Shown here: positions 27,382 through 35,935 of the stretch, in pieces | Numbering within the stretch: position 1 is the stretch's first letter | Layout: every line of letters starts with the position of its first letter | DNA from: an uncultured Erythrobacter sp. | GTDB lineage: Bacteria > Pseudomonadota > Alphaproteobacteria > Sphingomonadales > Sphingomonadaceae | Assembly: GCA_947499505.1 (NCBI GenBank) | Contig: CANMOQ010000003.1 | Span: forward strand, 1-64,000 | Length of the DNA: 64,000 nt | Reading direction: 5' to 3' | Program-made: the position numbers and the translations under genes | The notes under the pieces: generated by a model | Databases searched by the model: none | What the model was told of the DNA's origin: nothing | What the model saw: the letters and a program-made list of their open reading frames with translations, nothing else

Positions 27382-27386
27382 ACACA

Positions 27387-27824
27387 GTGGATCCGCTGCT
27401 TGTCCAGGCCAGCGCGGTCGCCGTCAATGGGCAGGCCCTGTTGATCGAAGGTGAGCCGGGCAGCGGCAAATCCTCACTCGCCCTCGCTCTGATCGAACGC
27501 GGAGCGCAGCTAATCGGCGATGATGGAGTCACGCTCACTCGGAACGGCAAACAAGTTGTCGCCTCACCCCCGCCCAACATCACCGGCAAGCTGGATATCC
27601 GAGGCGTGGGAATCGTCGATCTTTCCACGGCGAGCGCACCGCTCGCGCTGATCCTCACCCTAACCGATAATGCGCCGCGCTATCGCGAGTTCGCCGATAG
27701 GCGCGATTTGTTCGGCTGCGCAGTACCAGCGCTGCCCTTTGTGCCCGGCACAATCGCGCCAGCAGAGCGCGCGCTGTGGGCACTAAAACTACACGGACGG
27801 CAGAGCGGGCTTGCAATCCGGTGA
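27387..27824 (+). CDS. hprK: HPr kinase/phosphorylase, short alphaproteobacterial form
   Basis: 145 residues starting at GTG, six bases after the chvG stop. The P-loop GEPGSGKSSLALAL and the capping region IGDDGVTL are present, as is a HprK-type motif near DIRGVGIVDL. It lacks the N-terminal domain of Gram-positive HprK, as is usual in alphaproteobacteria, so this is not a truncation. It phosphorylates HPr on Ser and couples the kinase above to the PTS proteins downstream. Confidence 0.92.
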   Translation: MDPLLVQASAVAVNGQALLIEGEPGSGKSSLALALIERGAQLIGDDGVTLTRNGKQVVASPPPNITGKLDIRGVGIVDLSTASAPLALILTLTDNAPRYREFADRRDLFGCAVPALPFVPGTIAPAERALWALKLHGRQSGLAIR

Positions 27825-27879
27825 GACGAGCGCGAAGAACGCGGCCTAGGGTCGAACACGCAAAGGCATCTATTCGCGC

Positions 27880-28788
27880 ATGAACCAGCCCAGCCCATCC
27901 AGCGACAAACGCCAGCAAATCCTGCTTGTCACGGGACTGTCCGGTGCGGGCAAATCGACTACGCTCGATGTGCTAGAAGATATGGGCTGGGAGACGATTG
28001 ATAACTTCCCGGTGCGCCTGCTGAAGCGGCTCATCTCCAATCCAGACCAACAGGGCGCGCCGCTGGCGATTGGCTTCGACTCGCGCACACGCGGATTTGC
28101 GCCCGGCAACATCATTGAGCTGGTCAAAGAGTTGGCGAAACGCCCAGACATCTCGATCACCTTTATGTTCCTTGATTGCACCAGTGGAGAGCTGGAGCGG
28201 CGTTACAACGAAACCCGCCGCCGCCACCCGATGGCGCAAGGCCGCCCCCTGCAAGAGGGGATTAAGGCCGAACGCGAACTGCTCGATCCGCTGCGGCGCT
28301 GGGCCGATATCGTGATCGACACCAGCGAGCTCGCCAGCAATCAACTGCAAAATCATGTGCGCGATCTGTTCAGCGAAGAAACCGGGCAGCCGACCACGCT
28401 CACCATCTCAAGCTTTGGTTTTGCACGCGGAATGCCGCCGCTTGCTGATCTAGTGTTCGACATGCGCTTCCTGGATAATCCGCATTGGGTTGAGGGCCTG
28501 CGCGAGCTGACCGGCCAAGACGAACCGGTTGCCAAACATGTCGTCAGCGATCCCGCATTTGGTCAGGCTTTTGCGCAGATCCGCGACCTCTTGCTGACCT
28601 TGCTGCCGCGCTATGAGGCGCAGGGCAAAGCCTATGTCCACGTCGCCTTTGGTTGCACCGGAGGGAGACACCGCTCAGTTTTCACCGCTGAAGAGATGGC
28701 CAAAGGCTTGCGCGAGGCAGGCTTTTCGCCCACTGTCCGGCACCGCAATTTGGGCTCTCGCGCCGCCGACGAAATTGAACGTGGGTGA
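27880..28788 (+). CDS. rapZ: RapZ/YvcJ nucleotide-binding protein
   Basis: 302 residues. N-terminal P-loop VTGLSGAGKSTTLDVLED, then DNFPVRLL and the RapZ-type C terminus (HVAFGCTGGRHRSVFTAE), containing the conserved GCTGGxHRSV site. In gammaproteobacteria RapZ is an RNase E adaptor controlling GlmS; in alphaproteobacteria it is linked to the PTS block and the target is less clear. Start at the ATG after the hprK gene, 55 bases downstream. Confidence 0.95.
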   Translation: MNQPSPSSDKRQQILLVTGLSGAGKSTTLDVLEDMGWETIDNFPVRLLKRLISNPDQQGAPLAIGFDSRTRGFAPGNIIELVKELAKRPDISITFMFLDCTSGELERRYNETRRRHPMAQGRPLQEGIKAERELLDPLRRWADIVIDTSELASNQLQNHVRDLFSEETGQPTTLTISSFGFARGMPPLADLVFDMRFLDNPHWVEGLRELTGQDEPVAKHVVSDPAFGQAFAQIRDLLLTLLPRYEAQGKAYVHVAFGCTGGRHRSVFTAEEMAKGLREAGFSPTVRHRNLGSRAADEIERG

Positions 28789-28878
28789 CGCATTTGAGCC
28801 TTCTCGCAACGATTGGGCCTCGGCATTGCTGTCTCAATGCCCCGCGCCGCAGGTAACGAACGGACCCGGGCTTCACAC

Positions 28879-29304
28879 ATGATTGGTTTGATTCTGGTCA
28901 CCCATGGCCGCCTTGCGGAGCAATTTGTCGATGCGATGGAGCACGTCGTTGGTCCTCAGGAAAACATCGCGACAGTCTGCATTGGTCCCAATGACGATAT
29001 GGAGCAGCGGCGTCAGGAGATCGCCGAAGCTATAACTACGGTCGAAAGCGGCAGCGGCGTTATCATTCTGACCGATCTGTTTGGCGGCACGCCGTCGAAC
29101 CTCGCCATTTCACTGCTCGATGGCGGCAAGGTTGAAGTGATCGCGGGGATCAATCTGCCCATGCTGATCCGTCTCGCTGGTGCACGCGGCAAGATGGAAG
29201 TGCGCGAAGCCGTGCATGCAGCACAAGAGGCTGGCCGCAATTATATAACCGTCGCCAGCGAACTCCTTGGAGATGACGCCAAGCCCAGCAAGGCTCAGGC
29301 ATGA
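28879..29304 (+). CDS. PTS EIIA component, mannose/fructose family
   Basis: 141 residues from the start MIGLILVTHGRLAEQ, whose His10 is the phosphorylation site. ILTDLFGGTPSNLAISLLDG is the EIIA-Man signature. A longer frame lacks a ribosome site. Followed immediately by HPr, whose ATG overlaps the TGA (ATGA). Such EIIA proteins without sugar permease are regulatory in alphaproteobacteria. Confidence 0.93.
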   Translation: MIGLILVTHGRLAEQFVDAMEHVVGPQENIATVCIGPNDDMEQRRQEIAEAITTVESGSGVIILTDLFGGTPSNLAISLLDGGKVEVIAGINLPMLIRLAGARGKMEVREAVHAAQEAGRNYITVASELLGDDAKPSKAQA

Positions 29305-29579
29305 CGGAAACGCGCCGCACCATGGAGATCGTCAATCAGCGCGGCCTACACGCGCGGGCGAGCGCGAAATTTGTCGGAGCGGTCGCAGCTCTGCCTGAGA
29401 GCGTTAAAGTGCGCGTTGCAAAAGATGGAAACGAAGCCGCCGGCGGCTCTATACTCGGCCTGATGATGCTGGGCGCGGCGAAAGGCGACAGCGTCGACCT
29501 CATCGTCGAAGGCGACGGCGCGGAGGCCGTGCTTGAGGAATTGTGCGCGCTCGTCGGAGACGGCTTTGGCGAGGAGTGA
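29301..29579 (+). CDS. ptsH: Phosphocarrier protein HPr
   Basis: 92 residues, a normal HPr length. The phospho-His site is in QRGLHARASAKF near residue 17, and the regulatory Ser in GGSILGLMMLGA is the target of HprK. It overlaps the EIIA stop by four bases. Enzyme I is not in the window. Confidence 0.95.
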   Translation: MTETRRTMEIVNQRGLHARASAKFVGAVAALPESVKVRVAKDGNEAAGGSILGLMMLGAAKGDSVDLIVEGDGAEAVLEELCALVGDGFGEE

Positions 29580-29587
29580 GCGGGCCA

Positions 29588-30421
29588 ATGCCTGACACCT
29601 CAAATGACGCGTTCGAGCCTGGGCGGAGGCACATCACCGGGTTCTCCAATGCCACGGTCAAATATCTACGTTCACTGCGCGACAAGAAGCATCGCAAGCG
29701 CGCCGGGCAATTCTTGGCGGAGGGTCTGCGCTTGCTGACCGATGCGCGCGAATGTGGCCATATTCCGCGCACTTTGGTGATGGCGGAGGCGCGCGATCAG
29801 CATAGCCTGCTCGATGCGCTGGAAAATGACGTGCTGGCCGCTGGCGGTGAGATCATCTCCACCACGCCCGACATCCTGACCAAGATCACCGGTAAATCCA
29901 ACGCGCAAAGCGTCGTCGGCGTGTTCGACGAGTTTGACACTTCCTTGAGCGCATTAGATCGCGCCGCTGCGCCAATTTGGATGGTGGCACAAGACCTGCG
30001 CGATCCCGGTAATTTGGGCACAATGCTGAGAACCTGCGACGCGGTTGGCGCGGGCGGGTTGATCCTGATTGACGATTGCGCCGACCCGTTCAGCGCAGAG
30101 GCCGTGCGCGCCAGCATGGGAGCGGTGTTCACGCAAGGGATCGCCCAGGCGCGCTGGGAGGAGTTTCTACCCTGGCTGAGAGGCGGAGATGGCCAATTGG
30201 TGGCAGCATCCCTCAGAGATGCCGTGCCCTATCGCGGCGCCGATTACCGCAGCCCCTGCTTCATCCTGGTGGGCAACGAATCCCAAGGCCTGCCTGAGGC
30301 TTATGAGGCGGAATGCGATCTGCGTGTGACGATGCCTATGCGGGGCCGCGCCGATTCGCTCAATGCAGCCGTGGCGGGCGCTGTGCTTGCCTATGAGGTG
30401 CTGGCTGGGCTGGATGGTTAG
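29588..30421 (+). CDS. TrmH/SpoU-family RNA 2'-O-methyltransferase
   Basis: 277 residues from the ATG after GAGTGAGCGGGCC; an earlier frame start overlaps HPr. SPOUT motifs are visible: LRDPGNLGTMLRTCDAVGAG (about 135-155), LVGNESQGLPEAYE and MPMRGRADSLNAAVAGAVLA. The N-terminal RNA-binding substrate domain includes SLRDKKHRKRAGQFLAEG. It methylates tRNA or rRNA; the exact position is not predictable. Encoded directly after HPr, perhaps by read-through. Confidence 0.92.
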   Translation: MPDTSNDAFEPGRRHITGFSNATVKYLRSLRDKKHRKRAGQFLAEGLRLLTDARECGHIPRTLVMAEARDQHSLLDALENDVLAAGGEIISTTPDILTKITGKSNAQSVVGVFDEFDTSLSALDRAAAPIWMVAQDLRDPGNLGTMLRTCDAVGAGGLILIDDCADPFSAEAVRASMGAVFTQGIAQARWEEFLPWLRGGDGQLVAASLRDAVPYRGADYRSPCFILVGNESQGLPEAYEAECDLRVTMPMRGRADSLNAAVAGAVLAYEVLAGLDG

Positions 30422-30468
30422 CGCCGAACCAAAGAGCGCCGCTGCGCACACGCCCTCCCCCAACGCAA

Positions 30469-30503
30469 ATCGGCGAGACAGAGCCTAGCCCCGCCTCGCC
30501 GAT
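30469..30503. terminator. Likely bidirectional terminator
   Basis: ATCGGCGAG and CTCGCCGAT are perfect inverted repeats separated by 17 bases, between two convergent genes. Only a weak T-run follows on either side. Confidence 0.5.
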
Positions 30504-30526
30504 CCGACATTCAATGTAAAAGGTGC

Positions 30527-30847
30527 TTAGCCTTCAGCAAGCAACTCATCGTAAACTGCGCATGCAGCAGCTACGTCGTAGCCTTCTTCCTGAGTTTGCG
30601 CCTGAACTTCTTGAAGCTTGGCAGCCATGGCTTGCATTGCTTCTGGATCGTTAGCGAGCTCTTGCATTTTCTCGCCAACTTCAGTCGCCTTAGCAACCAG
30701 GGTTTCTTCGTTGCAATCTTCAGCAGCTGCGGTTTCAGTGGTTTCTTCCGCCGCGCCTTCTGCAGGTGCATCGGTTGCTTCGCCGCCACATGCTGAAAGC
30801 GTCAGAGCTGCTGCGGTTGCTACCGCGAAAAGGTTTGTCTTTTTCAT
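30527..30847 (-). CDS. Small secreted lipoprotein
   Basis: 106 residues. The signal sequence ends at lipobox LSAC, so Cys20 is probably lipidated. The mature protein is Ala/Glu/Thr-rich and acidic with two cysteines (AEDCNEET, AAACAVYD) and a helical middle (KATEVGEKMQELANDPEAMQ). No known family recognised. Possible envelope protein. Confidence 0.75.
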   Translation of the reverse strand: MKKTNLFAVATAAALTLSACGGEATDAPAEGAAEETTETAAAEDCNEETLVAKATEVGEKMQELANDPEAMQAMAAKLQEVQAQTQEEGYDVAAACAVYDELLAEG

Positions 30848-30982
30848 TATTAAATCCCCTACATGTCCCGTCTTTGGGCGCCGAGAGGCCTAGGCAGGTG
30901 TTCGGGATTTGGCAACATCTTGTGTTGCTTTTCAAGCAAGTGTCCACGAACGGGATGGTTCGGCTTGGCTTGAGAGGCTCGG

Positions 30983-32401
30983 CTATTCCGCCGCATCGCG
31001 TTTGTTATCAAGCGCGCCAAGATCATCCGGCACATTTGCTGCATCCTGCGCGTTGTAGCGCGGCGCGCTTTCGACCAGCGGCACTTCTTCAATCTCACGC
31101 TTGCCGATCTCAATGCCTTTATCGGCCAGGCGCTTGCCCGATGTGAGCACGTTGCGCTCAAAGCTGCCGACGAACTTATTGTAATTCGCAACCGCCGTCT
31201 CCAGGCCCCCGCCAACGCGCTTCATATGCTCAGCAGCCACGCGCAGGCGGTCATACAATTCCGCACCAAGCTTGCCGATTTCCTGCGCTTCTCCGGCCAT
31301 TTTGTCCTGCCGCCAAACCTGCGCGACCGTGCGAGCGATCGCCACCAAATTGGTCGGGGTGGCGAGCAGCACCTTATTGCTAAAAGCAAAGTCCCACAGC
31401 TCTGGATCGTGCTCTAGTGCGGCGGCAACGAAGTGCTCGCCCGGCACGAACATCACGACATAATCGGGCGCGTCCTCGAACTGGCTCTGATAGCTTTTCG
31501 AACCGAGCGTCTGCACGTGATTGCGCATACTCTTGGTGTGCAGATCGAGGTGCCGCGCGCGTTCGCCATCGTCCTCCGCCTCGAACGCAGCCTGATAGGC
31601 ATTGAGCGACACCTTCGCATCAATCACCAGCTTCTTTTGCCCCGGCACATTGATGATTGCATCGGGACGCAGGCGGCCACTGTCGGTCTCCATCGATTGC
31701 TCAAGATGAAAGTCGGTGTGCTCCGCAAGTCCGCATTGCTCCAGCACATTTTGCAGCGCCCGCTCGCCCCAACGCCCGCGCGCCTTCGGAGCATTGGTCA
31801 ATGAATTGCCGAGCCGCTGAGCCTCGCGCCGGACCTCTTCTTGCCCTTCGCGCATGGATTGGATCAGGCCGTTTAGCTGCCCAAAGGCGTCGACCCGCTG
31901 CTTCTCCAGCGTTTCCACCTGGCGTTCGTATTTTTCGAGCCGCTCGCCAACCGGTTGCAACAGCGATTTGATCTTGGCCTCGCCAGTTTCTTCCGATTGC
32001 TTAAAGCGCTCCTCTGCACGGCGCAGAAATGCCTCCTGCGCCTTGCCCAGCACAGCCGCGCCGGTGTTCTCGAACTCCTTCAGCAGAGCCCCGCGCGATT
32101 CCTCGAGCAGACGTTTCTGCTCGGCAAATGTCGCGGCCTGCGCCTTTAGTCTTGAGTTTTCCTCGCGCGCTCTGTCCAGATCGCTGGCGAGATTGTCTGC
32201 TCGCGCAGCCCTTTCCCCAAGCGCGGAGACTTCAATGCGCGCCTCGCCCAGTTCCGCGATTGCTTGCTTAAACTCGCCCTCTTTCTCGCTCAGCCGCTCA
32301 CGCAGCTCCGCTGCCGGACGCGAGGCAAAAAACCACGCCGCGCCGCCGCCGACAAGCAGACCGACAATGAGAGTGATGATGGCAAGAAGGGTCGTATCCA
32401 A
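30983..32401 (-). CDS. rmuC: DNA recombination protein RmuC
   Basis: 472 residues if started at the TTG (32399-32401) behind GGAGG, giving MDTTLLAIITLIVG; longer starts lack a ribosome site. An N-terminal membrane helix (LLAIITLIVGLLVGGGAAWF) is followed by a long coiled coil (about 35-190) and the RmuC nuclease-like core with KLVIDAKVSLNAYQ, VVMFVPGEHFVAAAL and LATPTNLVAIARTVAQVWRQ. It limits genome inversions and recombination at repeats in E. coli. Confidence 0.93.
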   Translation of the reverse strand: MDTTLLAIITLIVGLLVGGGAAWFFASRPAAELRERLSEKEGEFKQAIAELGEARIEVSALGERAARADNLASDLDRAREENSRLKAQAATFAEQKRLLEESRGALLKEFENTGAAVLGKAQEAFLRRAEERFKQSEETGEAKIKSLLQPVGERLEKYERQVETLEKQRVDAFGQLNGLIQSMREGQEEVRREAQRLGNSLTNAPKARGRWGERALQNVLEQCGLAEHTDFHLEQSMETDSGRLRPDAIINVPGQKKLVIDAKVSLNAYQAAFEAEDDGERARHLDLHTKSMRNHVQTLGSKSYQSQFEDAPDYVVMFVPGEHFVAAALEHDPELWDFAFSNKVLLATPTNLVAIARTVAQVWRQDKMAGEAQEIGKLGAELYDRLRVAAEHMKRVGGGLETAVANYNKFVGSFERNVLTSGKRLADKGIEIGKREIEEVPLVESAPRYNAQDAANVPDDLGALDNKRDAAE

Positions 32402-32908
32402 TGTATCCTCCGATACGGAAAGGGTGGTGGGCTCAAAGCCCACACACCCAGTCAACGTCCGTGTTTGCATACTGAGGAGAACGAACGTTCTTAATTGCCC
32501 AGTAATCTTCGAACCAACGTTCAAAGTTCTGGATTGCCTGCCAACGAGCAGGAAAGCTCAAAGGCGAAGCACAAACAAACGATTCGCGATGATCCTGGCA
32601 TTCCCAGTACCATCCCGCAGTACGCACACGGAGCTTTACTCGCCATGATGACATGGTCGATCTCCGCGTCTAATCGGGCTTGCAATCAGGCCGTCAACTT
32701 CACTGCCATTGGATACCTTCAGCTATGCTCTACCGCCTATTGACGTTGTTCGAGGGATGCCGTTAGCGGAACAAAGTTTGTTTACAGCTTGGTCGGGGGC
32801 GCAATCACGCAACTCTCGTTGCAATCCAACGATCACCCACTGCGCTGGACAGGCTTTATTAGCAGGACCCAGAAAACTCTCAAAGAGATGCGAAAGAGTT
32901 TTCCCCGT
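32402..32908. other. 507-base gap with one doubtful small frame
   Basis: Between rmuC and def, the 32433-32654 minus-strand frame is listed separately. From 32660 to 32908 I see no gene, repeat or RNA; codon use and GC are lower than in neighbouring genes. Confidence 0.4.
32433..32654 (-). CDS. Possible small protein, unrecognised
   Basis: 73 residues from ATG, preceded by GGAGAT seven bases upstream. The sequence is Trp-rich (five in the first 53 residues: SSWRVK, GWYWEC, RWQ, RWFEDYW), which is unusual for random frames. The pattern GWYWECQDHRESFVCAS loosely recalls DUF1508-like peptides. It ends 31 bases before rmuC on the same strand. Could be a real small gene or chance. Confidence 0.35.
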   Translation of the reverse strand: MSSWRVKLRVRTAGWYWECQDHRESFVCASPLSFPARWQAIQNFERWFEDYWAIKNVRSPQYANTDVDWVCGL

Positions 32909-33487
32909 TCAAGCCGCCTGCCTGATCTTCTTCAGCTTCTTCAGCGCCATGCTGCGCTTCAGGCGTGAGAGGTGGTCGATAAACAGGATGCCTTCGAGGT
33001 GGTCCATTTCGTGCTGGATGCAGGTCGCCATCATGCCTTCGAGCGGCTCCTCATGGGTGTTGCCCTCAACATCTTGATAGCGCACGCGGCATGTCGCGGG
33101 ACGATCTACATCGGCGTAAATCTCTGGAACGGAAAGACAGCCTTCCTGATAGGTGGCCAGCTCCTCTGCCGGATCGAGAATTTCCGGGTTCACGAAAACG
33201 CGCGGCTCTTTCTTCACTGGATAGTGCTTGTGCGAGCCCTGGCCATCGCCGTGATCGTGGCCGCATTCCTCTGGCTCTGCGTCCATGTCCGGCTCTTGCA
33301 GATCGATCACCAGCAGGCGCTTTGGCACGCCGACCTGGATCGCGGCCAGGCCAATGCCCGGTGCATCATACATCGTCTCAAACATATCAGCGACGAGGGT
33401 TTTCAATTCGTCATCGAACTCTGTGACAGGTTCAGACACGATTTTGAGCCGGGGATCCGGCACTTCTAGGATTTCACGAATAGCCAT
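32909..33487 (-). CDS. def: Peptide deformylase
   Basis: 192 residues. The three active-site motifs are present: GIGLAAIQVG, EGCLSVPE and QHEMDHLEG, providing Cys and two His for the metal plus the catalytic Glu. It removes the formyl group from nascent proteins. Between the usual strands there is an insertion of about 20 residues (ECGHDHGDGQGSHKH), rich in His, Asp and Gly, not found in standard enzymes as I know them. It follows recR on the same strand, 38 bases after it. fmt, the partner enzyme, is divergent upstream. Confidence 0.96.
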   Translation of the reverse strand: MAIREILEVPDPRLKIVSEPVTEFDDELKTLVADMFETMYDAPGIGLAAIQVGVPKRLLVIDLQEPDMDAEPEECGHDHGDGQGSHKHYPVKKEPRVFVNPEILDPAEELATYQEGCLSVPEIYADVDRPATCRVRYQDVEGNTHEEPLEGMMATCIQHEMDHLEGILFIDHLSRLKRSMALKKLKKIRQAA

Positions 33488-33525
33488 GAATAGTGATTTA
33501 GTGCCCGCGCGCGCCGCTCGCAAGC

Positions 33526-34122
33526 CTAGTCTACAGGACGCCGCGCACGAAGCGCCTGAGCCAGCGTCCCTTCGTCGAGATAATCCAGCTCTCCGCCCAC
33601 CGGCAGACCATGCGCTAGCTGCGTGATGCGCAGGCCAAAGGGCTCCAGCCGCTCCGCAATGTAATGCGCGGTGGTTTGCCCCTCCAGCGTGGCGTTCATC
33701 GCCAGCACAACCTCGTCAACCTCGCCGCCTTCCACGCGGGTGAGCAGGTCGGTTATGTTGAGGTCTTCCGGACCAATACCATCAAGCGCGGACAAACGCC
33801 CGCCGAGCACATGATAGCGCCCTGAAAACAGCCGCGCCCGGTCGAGCGCCCAGACATCAGCGACGTCCTCCACCACGCAAAGCGATTTCGCATCGCGCCG
33901 GTGATCCGCGCAAATGCCGCATGGATCGGTGGTATCAACATTGCCGCAGGTCGCGCATTCAACCAATGTCTCGCTGACCGCGCCGAGCGCATCCAGCAGA
34001 GCGGGCAACGCCTGTTCGCGGTTCTTCACCAGCCACAGCACAGCGCGCCGGGCAGAACGCGGCCCCAGCCCGGGAAGCCGGGCCAATGTGCTGGAGAGCG
34101 CTTCGATCTCTTGCGATGCCAT
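33526..34122 (-). CDS. recR: Recombination mediator RecR
   Basis: 198 residues. N-terminal HhH region ([19 protein letters not shown]), zinc finger [19 protein letters not shown] (four Cys), and the TOPRIM-like part with [13 protein letters not shown] and [18 protein letters not shown]. It acts with RecF/RecO in gap repair. The gene is divergent from fmt, with 53 bases between their starts. Confidence 0.97.
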   Translation of the reverse strand: MASQEIEALSSTLARLPGLGPRSARRAVLWLVKNREQALPALLDALGAVSETLVECATCGNVDTTDPCGICADHRRDAKSLCVVEDVADVWALDRARLFSGRYHVLGGRLSALDGIGPEDLNITDLLTRVEGGEVDEVVLAMNATLEGQTTAHYIAERLEPFGLRITQLAHGLPVGGELDYLDEGTLAQALRARRPVD

Positions 34123-34175
34123 GGGCAGAGAGATAGGGGCTTGGCGAAGTTTGAGAAAGGCCGGGGCACGTGTCC

Positions 34176-35087
34176 ATGCGCATAATTTTTATGGGAACGC
34201 CCGATTTTGCAGTGCCAGCCTTGGCCGCTCTGCATGAAGCGGGACATGAAGTGGCGTGTGTTTACACTCAACCGCCTCGACCCGCGGGTCGCGGTAAAAA
34301 ACTGCGGCCATCGCCTGTGCAGCAGAAAGCGGAGGCATTGGGCCTCACCGTGCGCCATCCCAAATCGCTTAAATCGGACGAAGCGCGCGCGGAGTTTGCG
34401 GCAATCGGCGCAGATGTTGCCGTGGTAGCGGCTTACGGACTGATCCTGCCGCAAGTCGTGCTGGATGCGCCGACGCATGGCTGCCTCAATATCCATGCCT
34501 CGCTGCTGCCGCGCTGGCGCGGGGCTGCGCCGATCCACCGCGCTGTGATGGCGGGGGATGAGCAGACCGGGGTCACGATCATGCAGATGGAGGCCGGGCT
34601 CGACACCGGTCCGATGCTGTCCAAAGTGACCACGCCTGTTTTGGACAAGACGACCGGTGAATTGACCGAAGAACTGGCCGAGCTTGGCGCCAATGCGATG
34701 ATCGAAGTGCTCGCTGATTTGCCGAACATCACGCCGCAAGCGCAGGATGATGATGCGGCGATCTATGCGCCCAAGATCGACAAGGCAGAGGCCCGGATCG
34801 ACTGGTTGAGGCCTGCCGCGGAATTGGTGAACCATGTTCACGGGCTCGCCCCCTTTCCCGGCGCTTGGTTCGAGCTGAATGATGAGCGCGTGAAGCTGCT
34901 GCTAGCGGAGGTGTGCGAAGGCTCAGGCTCAGGCTCAGCAGGCGAAGTGCTGGACGACGATCTCGCGATTGCCTGCGGAAATGGGGCTCTCCGCCCAGTC
35001 CGCCTTCAGCGCGCTGGCAAACCAGCGATGGACCGCGCAGACTTCTTGCGCGGTCGCGCGGTGGCAAAGGGCACAATCGTAACGTGA
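34176..35087 (+). CDS. fmt: Methionyl-tRNA formyltransferase
   Basis: 303 residues from [19 protein letters not shown], the classical N terminus. The catalytic region has [32 protein letters not shown] and [12 protein letters not shown]. The C-terminal OB-like domain includes [12 protein letters not shown]. It formylates Met-tRNAi. Its stop overlaps the GTG start of truA (GTGA). A GTG at 34170 would add two residues. Confidence 0.97.
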   Translation: MRIIFMGTPDFAVPALAALHEAGHEVACVYTQPPRPAGRGKKLRPSPVQQKAEALGLTVRHPKSLKSDEARAEFAAIGADVAVVAAYGLILPQVVLDAPTHGCLNIHASLLPRWRGAAPIHRAVMAGDEQTGVTIMQMEAGLDTGPMLSKVTTPVLDKTTGELTEELAELGANAMIEVLADLPNITPQAQDDDAAIYAPKIDKAEARIDWLRPAAELVNHVHGLAPFPGAWFELNDERVKLLLAEVCEGSGSGSAGEVLDDDLAIACGNGALRPVRLQRAGKPAMDRADFLRGRAVAKGTIVT

Positions 35088-35845
35088 CCCGGTTTGCGCT
35101 TACTCTGGAATTTGACGGCTCGCCCTATCAGGGCTTGCAGCGGCAAAAACATGGGCCGACCGTTCAGCAAGCCGTCGAAGAGGCCGCGCACAGGATCACC
35201 GGTGAGGACGCGCAATTGCTGAGCGCTGGGCGAACCGACACCGGCGTCCATGCGCTTGCCATGCGCAGCCATATGGATATTGAGAAGGACTTCACCCCGT
35301 TCCGCTTCATGGAGGCGCTGAACGGGCAATTGCGCCCTCACCCGATTGCCGTCACCGCCTGCGAGGAAGTGGACGAGGATTGGCACGCGCGCTTTTCCTG
35401 CACCGGGCGGCGCTATCTTTACCGCATTATCAACCGCCGCGCGCCGCTGACCTTTGGCCGGAACCGCGCATGGCAGGTCGGCCCAAAGCTCGATGTGGAG
35501 GCGATGCAGCGATCCGCCCAAACTCTGATCGGCAAGCATGACTTCACCACATTCCGCTCGGTCAGGTGCCAAGCGAAAGACCCGATGAAGACGCTCGATC
35601 TGCTCGAAGTGAAGCGAGCAATGACCGAACTGGGCCCAGAAATTCATGTCCATGCGGCCGCGCGCAGCTTCCTGCATCATCAGGTCCGCTCGATGGTCGG
35701 CTGTCTCAAGCTGGTCGGCATGGGAACCTGGGCAGAGAGCGAGGTCGCCGAGGCATTGGCCGCACGGGACCGCCAGAGATTGGGCTATAACGCGCCGCCG
35801 CATGGGCTCTATTTCGTTGAAGCGATCTATCCCACGGGCGACTAG
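35084..35845 (+). CDS. truA: tRNA pseudouridine(38-40) synthase TruA
   Basis: 253 residues, starting at GTG overlapping the fmt stop. The catalytic Asp is in [12 protein letters not shown], and the family blocks [20 protein letters not shown]-like [10 protein letters not shown] and [18 protein letters not shown] are present. It isomerises uridines in the anticodon arm of tRNAs. Translation is probably coupled to fmt. Confidence 0.96.
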   Translation: MTRFALTLEFDGSPYQGLQRQKHGPTVQQAVEEAAHRITGEDAQLLSAGRTDTGVHALAMRSHMDIEKDFTPFRFMEALNGQLRPHPIAVTACEEVDEDWHARFSCTGRRYLYRIINRRAPLTFGRNRAWQVGPKLDVEAMQRSAQTLIGKHDFTTFRSVRCQAKDPMKTLDLLEVKRAMTELGPEIHVHAAARSFLHHQVRSMVGCLKLVGMGTWAESEVAEALAARDRQRLGYNAPPHGLYFVEAIYPTGD

Positions 35846-35935
35846 GCTCTCTTGCACTGCCTTACGCAACGTCACCCTAGCCAAGCGCGGATCGCTGGCC
35901 TAGCCAAGCCTTCAAAGCAATCAAGGAGAGACCCC

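Noticed and set aside
27387..27824. HprK as a truncated gene
   Set aside because: Short HprK without the N-terminal domain is the normal alphaproteobacterial form.
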